A stretch of DNA of 64,000 nucleotides, taken from Chitinimonas arctica. GTDB taxonomy: Bacteria; Pseudomonadota; Gammaproteobacteria; Burkholderiales; Chitinimonadaceae. Under the pieces are notes generated by a model. It was not told where the DNA came from. It saw only the letters and a list, made by a program, of their open reading frames with translations, and ran no database searches. Each line of letters opens with the position of its first letter. Position 1 is the first letter of the stretch. Where the stretch lies: positions 3,534,001 to 3,598,000 of the forward strand of contig NZ_CP041730.1 in assembly GCF_007431345.1 (NCBI RefSeq), given 5' to 3'. Positions 26,314 to 34,082 of this stretch are shown here, piece after piece. The position numbers and the translations under genes are program-made.

Positions 26314-27519
26314 TTAGAAGACGAAGTCAGCGGCGAGGCTGTAGACATTGACGGATTTCCCGTCGGCCGGCTTCAGCATCCAACTGTCGCGACCCCTTTC
26401 CGTTCGGATGCGGTCGAACTGGGCTTTCAGGGCGATATTTCGATACACATCCCAGCGCACGCCCACACCGGTGGTTTTTTGGGTGCCCGCGCCGGATACG
26501 CCCCTGACGATGGACTTCAGCCCCGCCAGCTCCGGCGAAGGGGCAAGCAGAGAGTCGGCCGCGGTGTTGCGATGGCCTTGCACCGCGGCGTGGGTGAGAT
26601 AAGGCATGACGGTGCCCAGGCGATAGCCGAGCGTGGCATACCAGCCGTCGGTATCGCCGATAAAGCTCTCCACCCGGCGCTGGGTGTATTCGGCCTGCAC
26701 CAGCCAGGTATCGTCGTCGAAGGCCAGTCCTACGCCGGCAAAGGAGGTTTTCTTGGCGCGTGTTTCCAAGGCGGCGGCGGCGTCGCGCCACTGTGCCAGT
26801 CCGGGAATCCGGCCGACATCGCGCATCGCTTCGAATAGGCTGTCCAGCGACGGACTCTCGCCATCCAGGCGGGAGTACATATAGCCGGCGCGGAACAGCC
26901 AGGCGCCGTATTCGTAAGTAGAGTTGAGCCCAGCCATTTTGCGCAGTTTGACGTCGAAGTCTGGCCGCAGCCTGGATGGCGCCAGTCCGAAATAGGGTTG
27001 CAAGCGCGCGGTACCGCCGCCCAGCTTCCCGCTCCAATTGGCATCGATACCGTCGAAATAAGAGGACGCAGCCTGCGAATAGACATCGACCGGGGGGCGC
27101 ACCCAGGGCGAGGCATAGCCGACATTGCGGGAATCGGAAATCAGGAACAGGGGCGTGCCCATCCGCCCGGCGCGGAAGGACCAGGCTTGATCGAGCCGGT
27201 ACTTGATATTGGCCCACTCCAGTTCGGGTTTGAAATTACCGTCGCGATTCTTTTGCGCCAGGGCCTGGATGGTCAGGCTGAAGGCATCGTCGAATCGGTA
27301 GTCCAGCTGTAGCGCCAGGCGAGAATCCACACTGAAATCCAGCGTTTTCCCCGCACCGCTGTTTTGCCGCAGGTCGCGTACGAACTGGGCGGAATCGGTG
27401 TTGATCCTGACTGCGCCCAGGGTGCCGAAGCCGGACATGGTCAGGTCGCCTACGTCCGCCCGGGCGGCGCCCGGGAAAACCGCCGCCGCAACGATGGCCA
27501 TGGTCTTCCATCTTGTCAT
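26314..27519 (-). CDS. Outer-membrane beta-barrel (porin-like), module B
   Basis: This 401-residue protein is a paralogue of the barrel at 21933. It has a signal peptide (MTRWKTMAIVAAAVFPGAARA) and a first strand TMSGFGTLGAVRINT. The shared core is FRAGRMGTPLFLISDSRNVG with a nearby PWVRPP segment and FDGIDANWSGKLG, and the C-terminal strand ends LAADFVF. An AGGAGG ribosome site lies 7 bases before ATG 27519, which is preferred over a longer frame. It is the first gene of a minus-strand run with the PstS-like gene, and probably forms an outer-membrane channel or scaffold. Confidence 0.8.
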   Translation of the reverse strand: MTRWKTMAIVAAAVFPGAARADVGDLTMSGFGTLGAVRINTDSAQFVRDLRQNSGAGKTLDFSVDSRLALQLDYRFDDAFSLTIQALAQKNRDGNFKPELEWANIKYRLDQAWSFRAGRMGTPLFLISDSRNVGYASPWVRPPVDVYSQAASSYFDGIDANWSGKLGGGTARLQPYFGLAPSRLRPDFDVKLRKMAGLNSTYEYGAWLFRAGYMYSRLDGESPSLDSLFEAMRDVGRIPGLAQWRDAAAALETRAKKTSFAGVGLAFDDDTWLVQAEYTQRRVESFIGDTDGWYATLGYRLGTVMPYLTHAAVQGHRNTAADSLLAPSPELAGLKSIVRGVSGAGTQKTTGVGVRWDVYRNIALKAQFDRIRTERGRDSWMLKPADGKSVNVYSLAADFVF

Positions 27520-27600
27520 TGCCGCCTCCTGGCGTTCGAGCATTCCTAGGCACTGTAGACAAGCATGGCCCATACACAAACCGGCGAGGACGCGTCGCGA

Positions 27601-28350
27601 CTACTCTTTCTTGGCTTCGGGCTCGAACCAGCTGGCATTCGGCAGCCGCGCGAAAACCCGCTTCAACCCTTCGCCCCAGCCTTTTTGCAGGAGGTGGAAA
27701 TAGGGATCATCCTGGTCGATCCGCTGCGGCTTGGCCTGGCAGAAGGAATTGGCCTGGTAGAGCAGCATATCGATCGGCAGGCCCACCGACAGATTGCTGC
27801 GCAGGGTGGAATCGAAGGAGATCAAGGTGCACTTGGCGGCTTCGATCAAGGAGGTGTGATGGCGCACCACCCGGTCGATGATGGGTTTGCCGTATTTGGA
27901 CTCGCCGATCTGGAAGTAGGGCGTGTCGAAGGTGGCTTCGATGAAATTGCCCGGCGAATAGATCTGGAACAGGCGCGGCGCCTCGCCCCGGATCTGGCCG
28001 CCCAGCAGAAAGTCGCCGCCGAAATCCACACTTTGGCCGGCACCCTGGTAGCAGCCATCGCGGGCGTAGACTTCCTTGCTGGTGGTGCCGACCAGCACGG
28101 CCGCATCGTACATGCTGGTGACGTTGCGCAGATTGGGGCGGTCCTGGTCCACGCGCTGCCGCAGCAAGCTGACCACGCTTTGCGTGGTGGCCAGATTGCC
28201 GGCGCTGAGCAACACGATCAGGCGTTCGTCCGGCTGTTCGAACAGGTGCATCTTGCGGAAGCTGGCAATGTGATCGATGCCGGCGTTGGTGCGCGAATCG
28301 GAGGCAAATAACAAACCGGCCTCCAGTCGCATAGCGACGCAGTAGGTCAT
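27601..28350 (-). CDS. Anbu-type proteasome-like peptidase
   Basis: The 249-residue product matches bacterial Anbu, a proteasome beta-subunit/HslV relative. It begins MTYCVAMRLEAGLLFASDSR, placing a Thr directly after Met; removal of Met would expose the N-terminal Thr nucleophile. The segment NAGIDHIASFRKMHLFE and the late PIDMLLYQANSF are also typical. I chose ATG 28350 over 28362 because only it yields that N-terminal Thr. Known Anbu genes usually travel with alpha-E, transglutaminase-like and ATP-grasp genes, none of which are here. Its substrate is unknown. Upstream is a double GNAT gene on the same strand. Confidence 0.88.
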   Translation of the reverse strand: MTYCVAMRLEAGLLFASDSRTNAGIDHIASFRKMHLFEQPDERLIVLLSAGNLATTQSVVSLLRQRVDQDRPNLRNVTSMYDAAVLVGTTSKEVYARDGCYQGAGQSVDFGGDFLLGGQIRGEAPRLFQIYSPGNFIEATFDTPYFQIGESKYGKPIIDRVVRHHTSLIEAAKCTLISFDSTLRSNLSVGLPIDMLLYQANSFCQAKPQRIDQDDPYFHLLQKGWGEGLKRVFARLPNASWFEPEAKKE

Positions 28351-28390
28351 GGCGGTAGTCATTTTTGCAGTGGGATAGTGCCAGTGTAGC

Positions 28391-29491
28391 CTAATCCTGC
28401 GGACCCACGTCCAGGTGCAGCTGCCAATATCCCACATCGATCCAGCGCTCGAACTTGTAGCCGACCTGTTCAAACCGCGCGACTCGGCGGTATCCCAATT
28501 TTTCGTGCAGGGCCACGCTGGCGGTATTGGGCAGGGCGATGCCGCCGATCACGGTATGGCAGCCGATCTCGCGCAAGCGGGCCAGCAGGCAGCGATATAG
28601 TTCGCTGCCCAGCCCCAGCCGCTTGGCGGTAGGGGCCAGGTAGACCGAACTTTCCAGCGCATAGCGATAGGCTGAGCGGGCCCGCCACTTGGCGGCATAG
28701 GCATAGCCCTGCAACTGGCCATCGCGTTCCGCCACCAGCCAGGGCAAACCGGCGGCCAAGGTGTCGCTTATGCGATCCGCCATCGCGGCGACGCTGACGG
28801 GCGTTTCCTCGAAGGTGATGACGCTGTCGAGCACATAGGGGTTGTAGATCGCGGCGATGGCGGCAGCATCCGCCGCGCAAGCCGACCGTATCGTGAATGG
28901 GGCGGTCTCGGCCGAGTCGGCAGGCCGCGGCGTGCCGGCGTCTCCCAAGCGTTTGAAGTAGATGGCGGTAGGGCGCAACTGGCCGTCCGGATTGCGGGCA
29001 AAGTCGGGGATTTCACCCACCCGGCTATAGCCAAGCGCGCTGTAGAAGCCTTCCGCGCCGGACCCTGCTTCGGTATCGAGATACAGCAAGCCACGGCCAA
29101 GTCGGCGCGCCTGATTTTCCACCGCGGCCATCAGGCGGGCGGCGATGCCCTGGCCGCGCCAGTCGCTGTGCACCATCAATTTTTGGACTTCGGCGCGATT
29201 GTCGCCGTTGGCCCGGCCGCAAAGGGACAATTGCACGGTGCCGACGATGCGGCCTTCCGCGCGTGCGATCCACAAGCGCAGCTCGGCGGGCGGTGTCGCC
29301 AGTATCGACTGCCAATAGCCGTAGGCCGTGTCGGTGGATAGGGGAGGCATAAAGCCCAGACTGGCGCCGCCTTGCACCGCGTCGCACAGCAGGGCGGCCA
29401 AGCCCTTTGCCGTGGCGGCCATGTCTTTTGCCGTCGCCGTATCGTCCGCGCCGGTGAATGGTTCGATATGGAGTGTCGCGCGATCGTACAT
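28391..29491 (-). CDS. Fusion of two GNAT acetyltransferase domains, second phosphinothricin-acetyltransferase-like
   Basis: This is a protein of about 366 residues with two acetyltransferase domains. The first (about 1-165) has VHSDWRGQGIAARLMAAVEN as its acetyl-CoA loop. The second (about 180-366) begins IRSACAADAAAIAAIYNPYV, contains FEETPVS and SVYLAPTAKRLGLGSELYRC, and ends with LHEKLGYRRVARFEQVGYKF, the pattern of PAT/Bar-type enzymes that acetylate amino-acid analogues. The start is uncertain: ATG 29491 has a weak site, and ATG 29584 would add 31 residues. It precedes the Anbu gene and follows the aldehyde dehydrogenase, on the same strand. Confidence 0.8.
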   Translation of the reverse strand: MYDRATLHIEPFTGADDTATAKDMAATAKGLAALLCDAVQGGASLGFMPPLSTDTAYGYWQSILATPPAELRLWIARAEGRIVGTVQLSLCGRANGDNRAEVQKLMVHSDWRGQGIAARLMAAVENQARRLGRGLLYLDTEAGSGAEGFYSALGYSRVGEIPDFARNPDGQLRPTAIYFKRLGDAGTPRPADSAETAPFTIRSACAADAAAIAAIYNPYVLDSVITFEETPVSVAAMADRISDTLAAGLPWLVAERDGQLQGYAYAAKWRARSAYRYALESSVYLAPTAKRLGLGSELYRCLLARLREIGCHTVIGGIALPNTASVALHEKLGYRRVARFEQVGYKFERWIDVGYWQLHLDVGPQD

Positions 29492-29666
29492 AAGCCGGGC
29501 CCTGTCGAAAGAAGGGCAATACGCAAATGTCGTGCCGAACAAGCCGGGTGCGTAGCGACGGTCGAAAAACACGACCGTCGCCATGGCGATGCACTGGTTT
29601 GGTGCTGATTGGCAGGTGACGGGCGCAGCGTGGTGCGCGGTGCCGTCAGCCAAAGGGGAGGGCAGG

Positions 29667-31082
29667 CTACAACTGCATGGACTTGATTTCGTAGAATTCG
29701 TGGATACCGAAATCACCCCATTCGCGGCCATTGCCCGATTGCTTGTAACCACCCAGCGGGGCGTCATAGTTGAAATCGCCGCCGTTGACGTAGCAACCGC
29801 CCGCGCGGATCAGCCGGGCGATACGGATGCCTTCTTCCTTGGTGGCGGCCCATACGCCGGACGATAGGCCATAGACGCTGTCGTTGGCGATATCGATGGC
29901 TTCGTCCAGGGTGCTGTAGGGGATCATGCAGATGACCGGCCCGAAGATTTCTTCCTGGGCAATGGTCATCTTGTTGTGTACATCGCGGAAGATCGTCGGT
30001 TTGACATAGGCGCCGCGCGACAGCCCTTCCGGCCGTTCGACCCCGCCGGTCACCAGCTTGGCGCCTTCATCCAGGCCCTTCTGAATGTACTTGAGCACGG
30101 TCTCGCGCTGGCCCATCGAGCTCATCGGACCGACATAGGTATCCTTGTCCATCGGGTCGCCGACCTTCAGGCCCTCGGCCACACGCTTGGCGATCTGCAC
30201 CGCTTCTTCGTAGCGGGACGCCGGGACCAGCATGCGGGTCAGGGCGATGCAGGTCTGGCCGGTATTGATCATCACATCGCGCACGCCGGAGCCGACGGCC
30301 TGTTCCAGCGGGGCGTCCTCGGTGATGATAAAGGGCGATTTGCCGCCCAATTCCAGGCACACGCGCTTGATGGTCTCGGCGGCGAGCCGCTGGATGCGGC
30401 GGCCGGTGCTGGTCGAGCCGGTGAACGACACCATGTCCACTTCGGGGTGGGTCACCATGGCATCGCCCAGCTCGCCGCCCTTGCCGGTGATCAGATTGAA
30501 TACGCCGGCCGGCAGGCCGATCTCGGCCACCGCCTCGGCGAAGATCAGGTCTTGCAGCGGCGTGACCGAGGAGGGTTTTAGCACCATGGTGCAGCCGGTG
30601 GCGAGGGCGGGGGCAACCTTGCCGATCAATTGGTATAGCGGGTAGTTCCAGGGTGTGATGAAGGCGCAGACGCCGACCGGCTCGCGCACGATCAGCGAGT
30701 TGTTGACCTGCTTCTCCACTTCCATTTCAAAGGCCCGTTCGGCGAAGTTCTTCAGCGCCGATACGCAATTGACCTGGATCACCTTGGCGATTTCCAGCGG
30801 GCAGCCCATGGATTGGGTGATGGCCAGGGCCAGCTCGTCCTTGCGCTTTTCCAGCGCGGCATGCAGCTTGCGGATGTAATCGGCCCGCTCGGCGGCGCTG
30901 GTGCGCGACCAGGCCGGGAAGGCGGCGCGGGCGGCGGCAAAGGCGCTGTTCAGATCGTCCAGGTCGGCATTGCAGGTCTGGGCGAAGGCTTCTTCGGTGG
31001 CAGGGTTATGGATGGCGGTGAAGCCACTGCCATGCGGTGCGCGCCATTCGCCGTTGATGAACAGTTTGTCGTAGCATTTCAT
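29667..31082 (-). CDS. NAD(P)-dependent aldehyde dehydrogenase, PuuC-like
   Basis: The 471-residue enzyme has the standard ALDH features: TPWNYPLYQLIGKVAPAL near residue 150, FTGSTSTGRRIQ for NAD binding, the general-base Glu in CLELGGKSPF and the catalytic Cys in GQTCIALTR. Location next to a PuuR-type regulator and the puu/pot genes indicates it oxidises the aldehyde formed in putrescine breakdown, either gamma-glutamyl-gamma-aminobutyraldehyde or 4-aminobutanal, to the acid. The sequence alone does not separate these. It lies downstream of the regulator gene on the minus strand with a 75-base gap. Confidence 0.88.
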   Translation of the reverse strand: MKCYDKLFINGEWRAPHGSGFTAIHNPATEEAFAQTCNADLDDLNSAFAAARAAFPAWSRTSAAERADYIRKLHAALEKRKDELALAITQSMGCPLEIAKVIQVNCVSALKNFAERAFEMEVEKQVNNSLIVREPVGVCAFITPWNYPLYQLIGKVAPALATGCTMVLKPSSVTPLQDLIFAEAVAEIGLPAGVFNLITGKGGELGDAMVTHPEVDMVSFTGSTSTGRRIQRLAAETIKRVCLELGGKSPFIITEDAPLEQAVGSGVRDVMINTGQTCIALTRMLVPASRYEEAVQIAKRVAEGLKVGDPMDKDTYVGPMSSMGQRETVLKYIQKGLDEGAKLVTGGVERPEGLSRGAYVKPTIFRDVHNKMTIAQEEIFGPVICMIPYSTLDEAIDIANDSVYGLSSGVWAATKEEGIRIARLIRAGGCYVNGGDFNYDAPLGGYKQSGNGREWGDFGIHEFYEIKSMQL

Positions 31083-31157
31083 TGCAAGATTCCTCGTCGT
31101 GGATACGGAAGAAAATGGGCGGCACGGTGAGCCGCCATGAAGGTAACGGCGCCGGTC

Positions 31158-31727
31158 CTAAAAACTCGGCGTTGAATTGGGGCTGACCAGGCTGGCGCTG
31201 ACGATCTCGGCTGTTTCGCTGCCCAGGTTGCGGAAGCGGTGCGGCAGGGTGGAATCGAAGTAATAGCCTTCGCCCGGTTTCAGTACGCGGCATTGCTCGG
31301 CCACGGTCAGCTCGATCTCGCCCTTCACCACCATGCCGACCTCCTGGCCGGTATGGCTGAGCATTTCGGCGCCGGTGTCGGCACCTGCTGCGTAACGTTC
31401 ATGCAGCATGGTGATATGGCGGTTCTGTACGCCATGGCCCACCAGGAACAGGTCCACCCCTTCACCGCCGATATTCGGCATCTGTTCGCGATCGAAGAAG
31501 GGGGAGGGGCGGGCGGGTTCGGCGATATCGAAGGTGAAGAATTCCGCGAGGCTCATCGGTACGCCATCCAGCACCTTCTTGAGCGAGGAGATGGAGGGGC
31601 TCACGCGGTTCTGCTCGATCAGCGAGATGGTACTGTTGGTCACGCCGGCACGCTTGGCCAGCTCGCGCTGTGACAAAGCGTGCTTTTCGCGTATCAGCTT
31701 GAGGCGGGTGCTGACTTCCAGTGACAT
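31158..31727 (-). CDS. puuR: PuuR-type XRE/cupin transcriptional regulator
   Basis: The 189-residue regulator joins an N-terminal helix-turn-helix (about 8-62, with LSQRELAKRAGVTNSTISLI) to a C-terminal cupin (about 110-185, including GQEVGMVVKGEIEL and PGEGYYFDSTLPHRFRN). This is the architecture of PuuR, which represses putrescine-use genes and is released by putrescine. AAGGAA lies 7 bases before ATG 31727; the longer frame is ignored. A site resembling the E. coli PuuR box lies 44 bases upstream, so autoregulation and control of the divergent ald-puu-pot genes are likely. Confidence 0.85.
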   Translation of the reverse strand: MSLEVSTRLKLIREKHALSQRELAKRAGVTNSTISLIEQNRVSPSISSLKKVLDGVPMSLAEFFTFDIAEPARPSPFFDREQMPNIGGEGVDLFLVGHGVQNRHITMLHERYAAGADTGAEMLSHTGQEVGMVVKGEIELTVAEQCRVLKPGEGYYFDSTLPHRFRNLGSETAEIVSASLVSPNSTPSF

Positions 31728-31770
31728 ACGGTGTTCCTTGCTGGTCGGTAGTGGCGGAGGGTCGTGGTGT

Positions 31771-31785
31771 CCAATATAGTGAACA
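31771..31785. promoter_or_regulatory. PuuR-like operator
   Basis: CCAATATAGTGAACA agrees at 12 of 15 positions with the E. coli PuuR site as I recall it, AAAATATAATGAACA. It lies in the divergent region between the regulator and ald. Confidence 0.55.
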
Positions 31786-31917
31786 CGCTTCCAGGCGGAA
31801 TTATACGGGCTTGCCGGCCTTTGTAACGGGCGTTTTGCGGCAAAGTCGTTGATATTACGTTTTATTGCGATGCACAACCGATCGTGCTTGTCTCCGCTTT
31901 AGCGGCTGGTGTTTAAT

Positions 31918-31960
31918 ATGTTTGACATCGCGTTCGTAGCTGGCGTTGAGAATGTTTGAC
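31918..31960. repeat. Direct repeat of ATGTTTGAC upstream of ald
   Basis: ATGTTTGAC occurs at 31918-31926 and 31952-31960, 34 bases apart, in the 299-base gap before ald. The spacing is about three helical turns, so this may be a regulator site pair. No other support is seen. Confidence 0.35.
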
Positions 31961-32026
31961 GCGAAGCAGTAAGGCAGGTGGGGCCACGAGCCGCTCGCCG
32001 TATCGACTAAAACCATGGAGACAAGC

Positions 32027-33142
32027 ATGCTGATCGGTGTACCGAAAGAAATCAAAAACCATGAATACCGCGTAGGTCTGACGCCGGCCGGCGTCAAGGA
32101 ATTGAAGCGCAACGGCCACGAGGTCTTGGTGCAGACCCAGGCGGGTACGGCCATTGGTTTCCCGGATGATCAGTATATTGCCGCCGGCGCCCAGATCGTG
32201 CAGGCCGCCGAGGAGATCTTCAAGCGTGCCGAGATGATCATCAAGGTCAAGGAGCCGCAACCGGTTGAATGCGCCATGCTGCGCCCGGGCCAGATTCTCT
32301 ATACCTATCTGCATCTCGCACCCGATCCTGAACAGACCGCCGCCCTGGTGAAATCGGGTTGCGTGGCGATTGCCTACGAGACGGTGACCGATGCCCGTGG
32401 CGGCCTGCCTTTGCTGGCCCCCATGTCGGAAGTGGCCGGGCGGATGGCGATCCAGGCCGCGGCGCGCGCCCTGGAAAAATCGGCCGGTGGTTCCGGCGTG
32501 CTGCTGGGCGGTGTGCCTGGCGTGGCGCCGGGCCGCGTGCTGGTGATCGGTGGCGGCGTGGTGGGCACCCATGCGGCCCGCATGGCGGCCGGCCTGGGTG
32601 CCGACGTGACCATCCTGGACCGTTCCCTGCCGCGCCTCAAGGAGATCGACGAGGCTTTCGGCGGACGTATCAAGACCTTGTATTCCACCCAGGATGCCAT
32701 CGAGAACGAACTGCGCCAGGCCGATGCCGTGATCGGCGCGGTACTGATCCCCGGCGCGGCGGCGCCCAAGCTGGTCAGCCGCGAGATGCTGGGCTTGATG
32801 AAACCGGGTTCGGTGCTGGTGGACGTCGCCATCGACCAAGGTGGTTGCTTCGAAACCTCGCATGCAACCACCCACCAGGAGCCGACCTACGTGGTGGACG
32901 GCGTCATCCACTATTGCGTGGCCAATATGCCGGGCGGCGTGGCGCGCACTTCGACCATCGCCCTGACGAATGCCACCCTGGTCCACGCGGTAGCGATCGC
33001 CAACAAGGGTTGGAAAAAGGCGCTGCGCGACGACGTCCACCTGAAGAACGGACTCAACGTCTGTCAGGGCAAGGTCAGCTATGCCGCCGTGGCGCAGGTG
33101 CTGGGCTATGAATATACAGCGGCGGATTCGCTGCTGAACTGA
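32027..33142 (+). CDS. ald: Alanine dehydrogenase
   Basis: The enzyme interconverts L-alanine and pyruvate plus ammonia with NAD. The 371-residue length is exactly typical. Motifs include MLIGVPKEIKNHEYRVGLTP at the N-terminus (substrate-binding Arg), KVKEPQPVE with the catalytic Lys region, LHLAPDPEQT with the catalytic His, and the NAD-binding loop VIGGGVVGTHAAR. ATG 32027 is preferred over 32015 because GGAG then lies 8 bases upstream. It is the first plus-strand gene of the polyamine cluster; together with the SpuC-type aminotransferase it could recycle alanine to pyruvate. Confidence 0.95.
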   Translation: MLIGVPKEIKNHEYRVGLTPAGVKELKRNGHEVLVQTQAGTAIGFPDDQYIAAGAQIVQAAEEIFKRAEMIIKVKEPQPVECAMLRPGQILYTYLHLAPDPEQTAALVKSGCVAIAYETVTDARGGLPLLAPMSEVAGRMAIQAAARALEKSAGGSGVLLGGVPGVAPGRVLVIGGGVVGTHAARMAAGLGADVTILDRSLPRLKEIDEAFGGRIKTLYSTQDAIENELRQADAVIGAVLIPGAAAPKLVSREMLGLMKPGSVLVDVAIDQGGCFETSHATTHQEPTYVVDGVIHYCVANMPGGVARTSTIALTNATLVHAVAIANKGWKKALRDDVHLKNGLNVCQGKVSYAAVAQVLGYEYTAADSLLN

Positions 33143-33163
33143 ATCGGTTTTTGACTGACCTCG

Positions 33164-33184
33164 CCCGCGCCGGACCGGCGCGGG
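33164..33184 (+). other. Hairpin between ald and puuD
   Basis: CCCGCGCCGG and CCGGCGCGGG are perfect complements separated by one base. No T-run follows. It could cause partial termination or stabilise the ald message. Confidence 0.5.
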
Positions 33185-33208
33185 TAATTGAATGGGTAGC
33201 AACAAGCT

Positions 33209-33961
33209 ATGCAACGCAAACCGCTGGTGGCCTTGGTGGCCGACCGCAAGCAACTCGGCCCGCATCCCTTCCATTGCGTGGGCGAAAAGTATATCGATGC
33301 CGTGGTCGGCGGCGCCGACTGCCTGGCCATCGTTATCCCGGCCCTTGGTGATCGCCAGGATTTCGACAGCCTGCTCGATATGGTGGACGGGCTGCTGTTC
33401 ACCGGTAGCGCCTCCATGGTCGATCCAGCCCTCTACCAGGGACCCGGCCTGCCGGAGGGGCAGTATCTCGATACCGCCCGCGACCAGACCGCCATGCCGC
33501 TGATGCAGCGTGCCATCGCCCGCGGCATGCCGGTATTCGCCATCTGCCGTGGCTTCCAGGAAATGAACGTCGTCCATGGCGGCAGCCTGTTGCAGAAAGT
33601 CCATGAAGTGCCGGGCATGCTCGACCATCGCGAGGACGATAGCGCCGCGCTGGACCTGCAGTACGGCCCCGCCCATCCGGTGCGCTTCACCGAAGGTGGC
33701 TTGATCCAGCGGACCAGTGGCCTGAGCGAGTACAGCGTCAATTCGATTCATAACCAGGGCGTGGAACGCCTCGGCGCCGGCCTGCTGGCCGAAGCCGTGG
33801 CGCCGGACGGCCTGGTGGAAGCCTTCTCCGTGAAGGATGCCAGCGCATTTGCGCTCGCGGTGCAATGGCACCCCGAGTGGAAATACGCCGGCAATCCGCT
33901 GTCGGTCAGCCTGTTCAAGGCTTTCGGCGCGGATTGCCGGCGCTATCAAGCGGGCCGTTGA
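33209..33961 (+). CDS. puuD: Gamma-glutamyl-gamma-aminobutyrate hydrolase
   Basis: This 250-residue class I glutamine-amidotransferase-like hydrolase splits gamma-glutamyl-GABA to glutamate and GABA, the last step of the gamma-glutamylated putrescine pathway. The nucleophile is Cys113 in FAICRGFQEMN, and the His-Glu pair is His221/Glu223 in VQWHPEW. The segment VDGLLFTGSASMVDPALY is typical of the family. It lies between ald and puuA on the same strand and is probably co-transcribed. Confidence 0.93.
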   Translation: MQRKPLVALVADRKQLGPHPFHCVGEKYIDAVVGGADCLAIVIPALGDRQDFDSLLDMVDGLLFTGSASMVDPALYQGPGLPEGQYLDTARDQTAMPLMQRAIARGMPVFAICRGFQEMNVVHGGSLLQKVHEVPGMLDHREDDSAALDLQYGPAHPVRFTEGGLIQRTSGLSEYSVNSIHNQGVERLGAGLLAEAVAPDGLVEAFSVKDASAFALAVQWHPEWKYAGNPLSVSLFKAFGADCRRYQAGR

Positions 33962-34049
33962 GGGTTTGAACCACCCTGGGGAAACGTCGGAAAGCGACGA
34001 GGAATCCGCCTCGCCGCGCTTTCCCACGTTTGCCAGCCTGCCAACAACC

Positions 34050-34082
34050 GGAGGTTCGCCGCCTGGCGGCGAAAAAACAGCA
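34050..34082 (+). promoter_or_regulatory. Shine-Dalgarno separated from the puuA start by a hairpin
   Basis: GGAGG (34050-34054) is 28 bases before the puuA ATG, too far for normal use. Between them TTCGCCGCC (34055-34063) and GGCGGCGAA (34065-34073) form a perfect 9-bp stem. If folded, it leaves a spacer of 9 bases. This decides the puuA start as ATG 34083. Confidence 0.55.
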
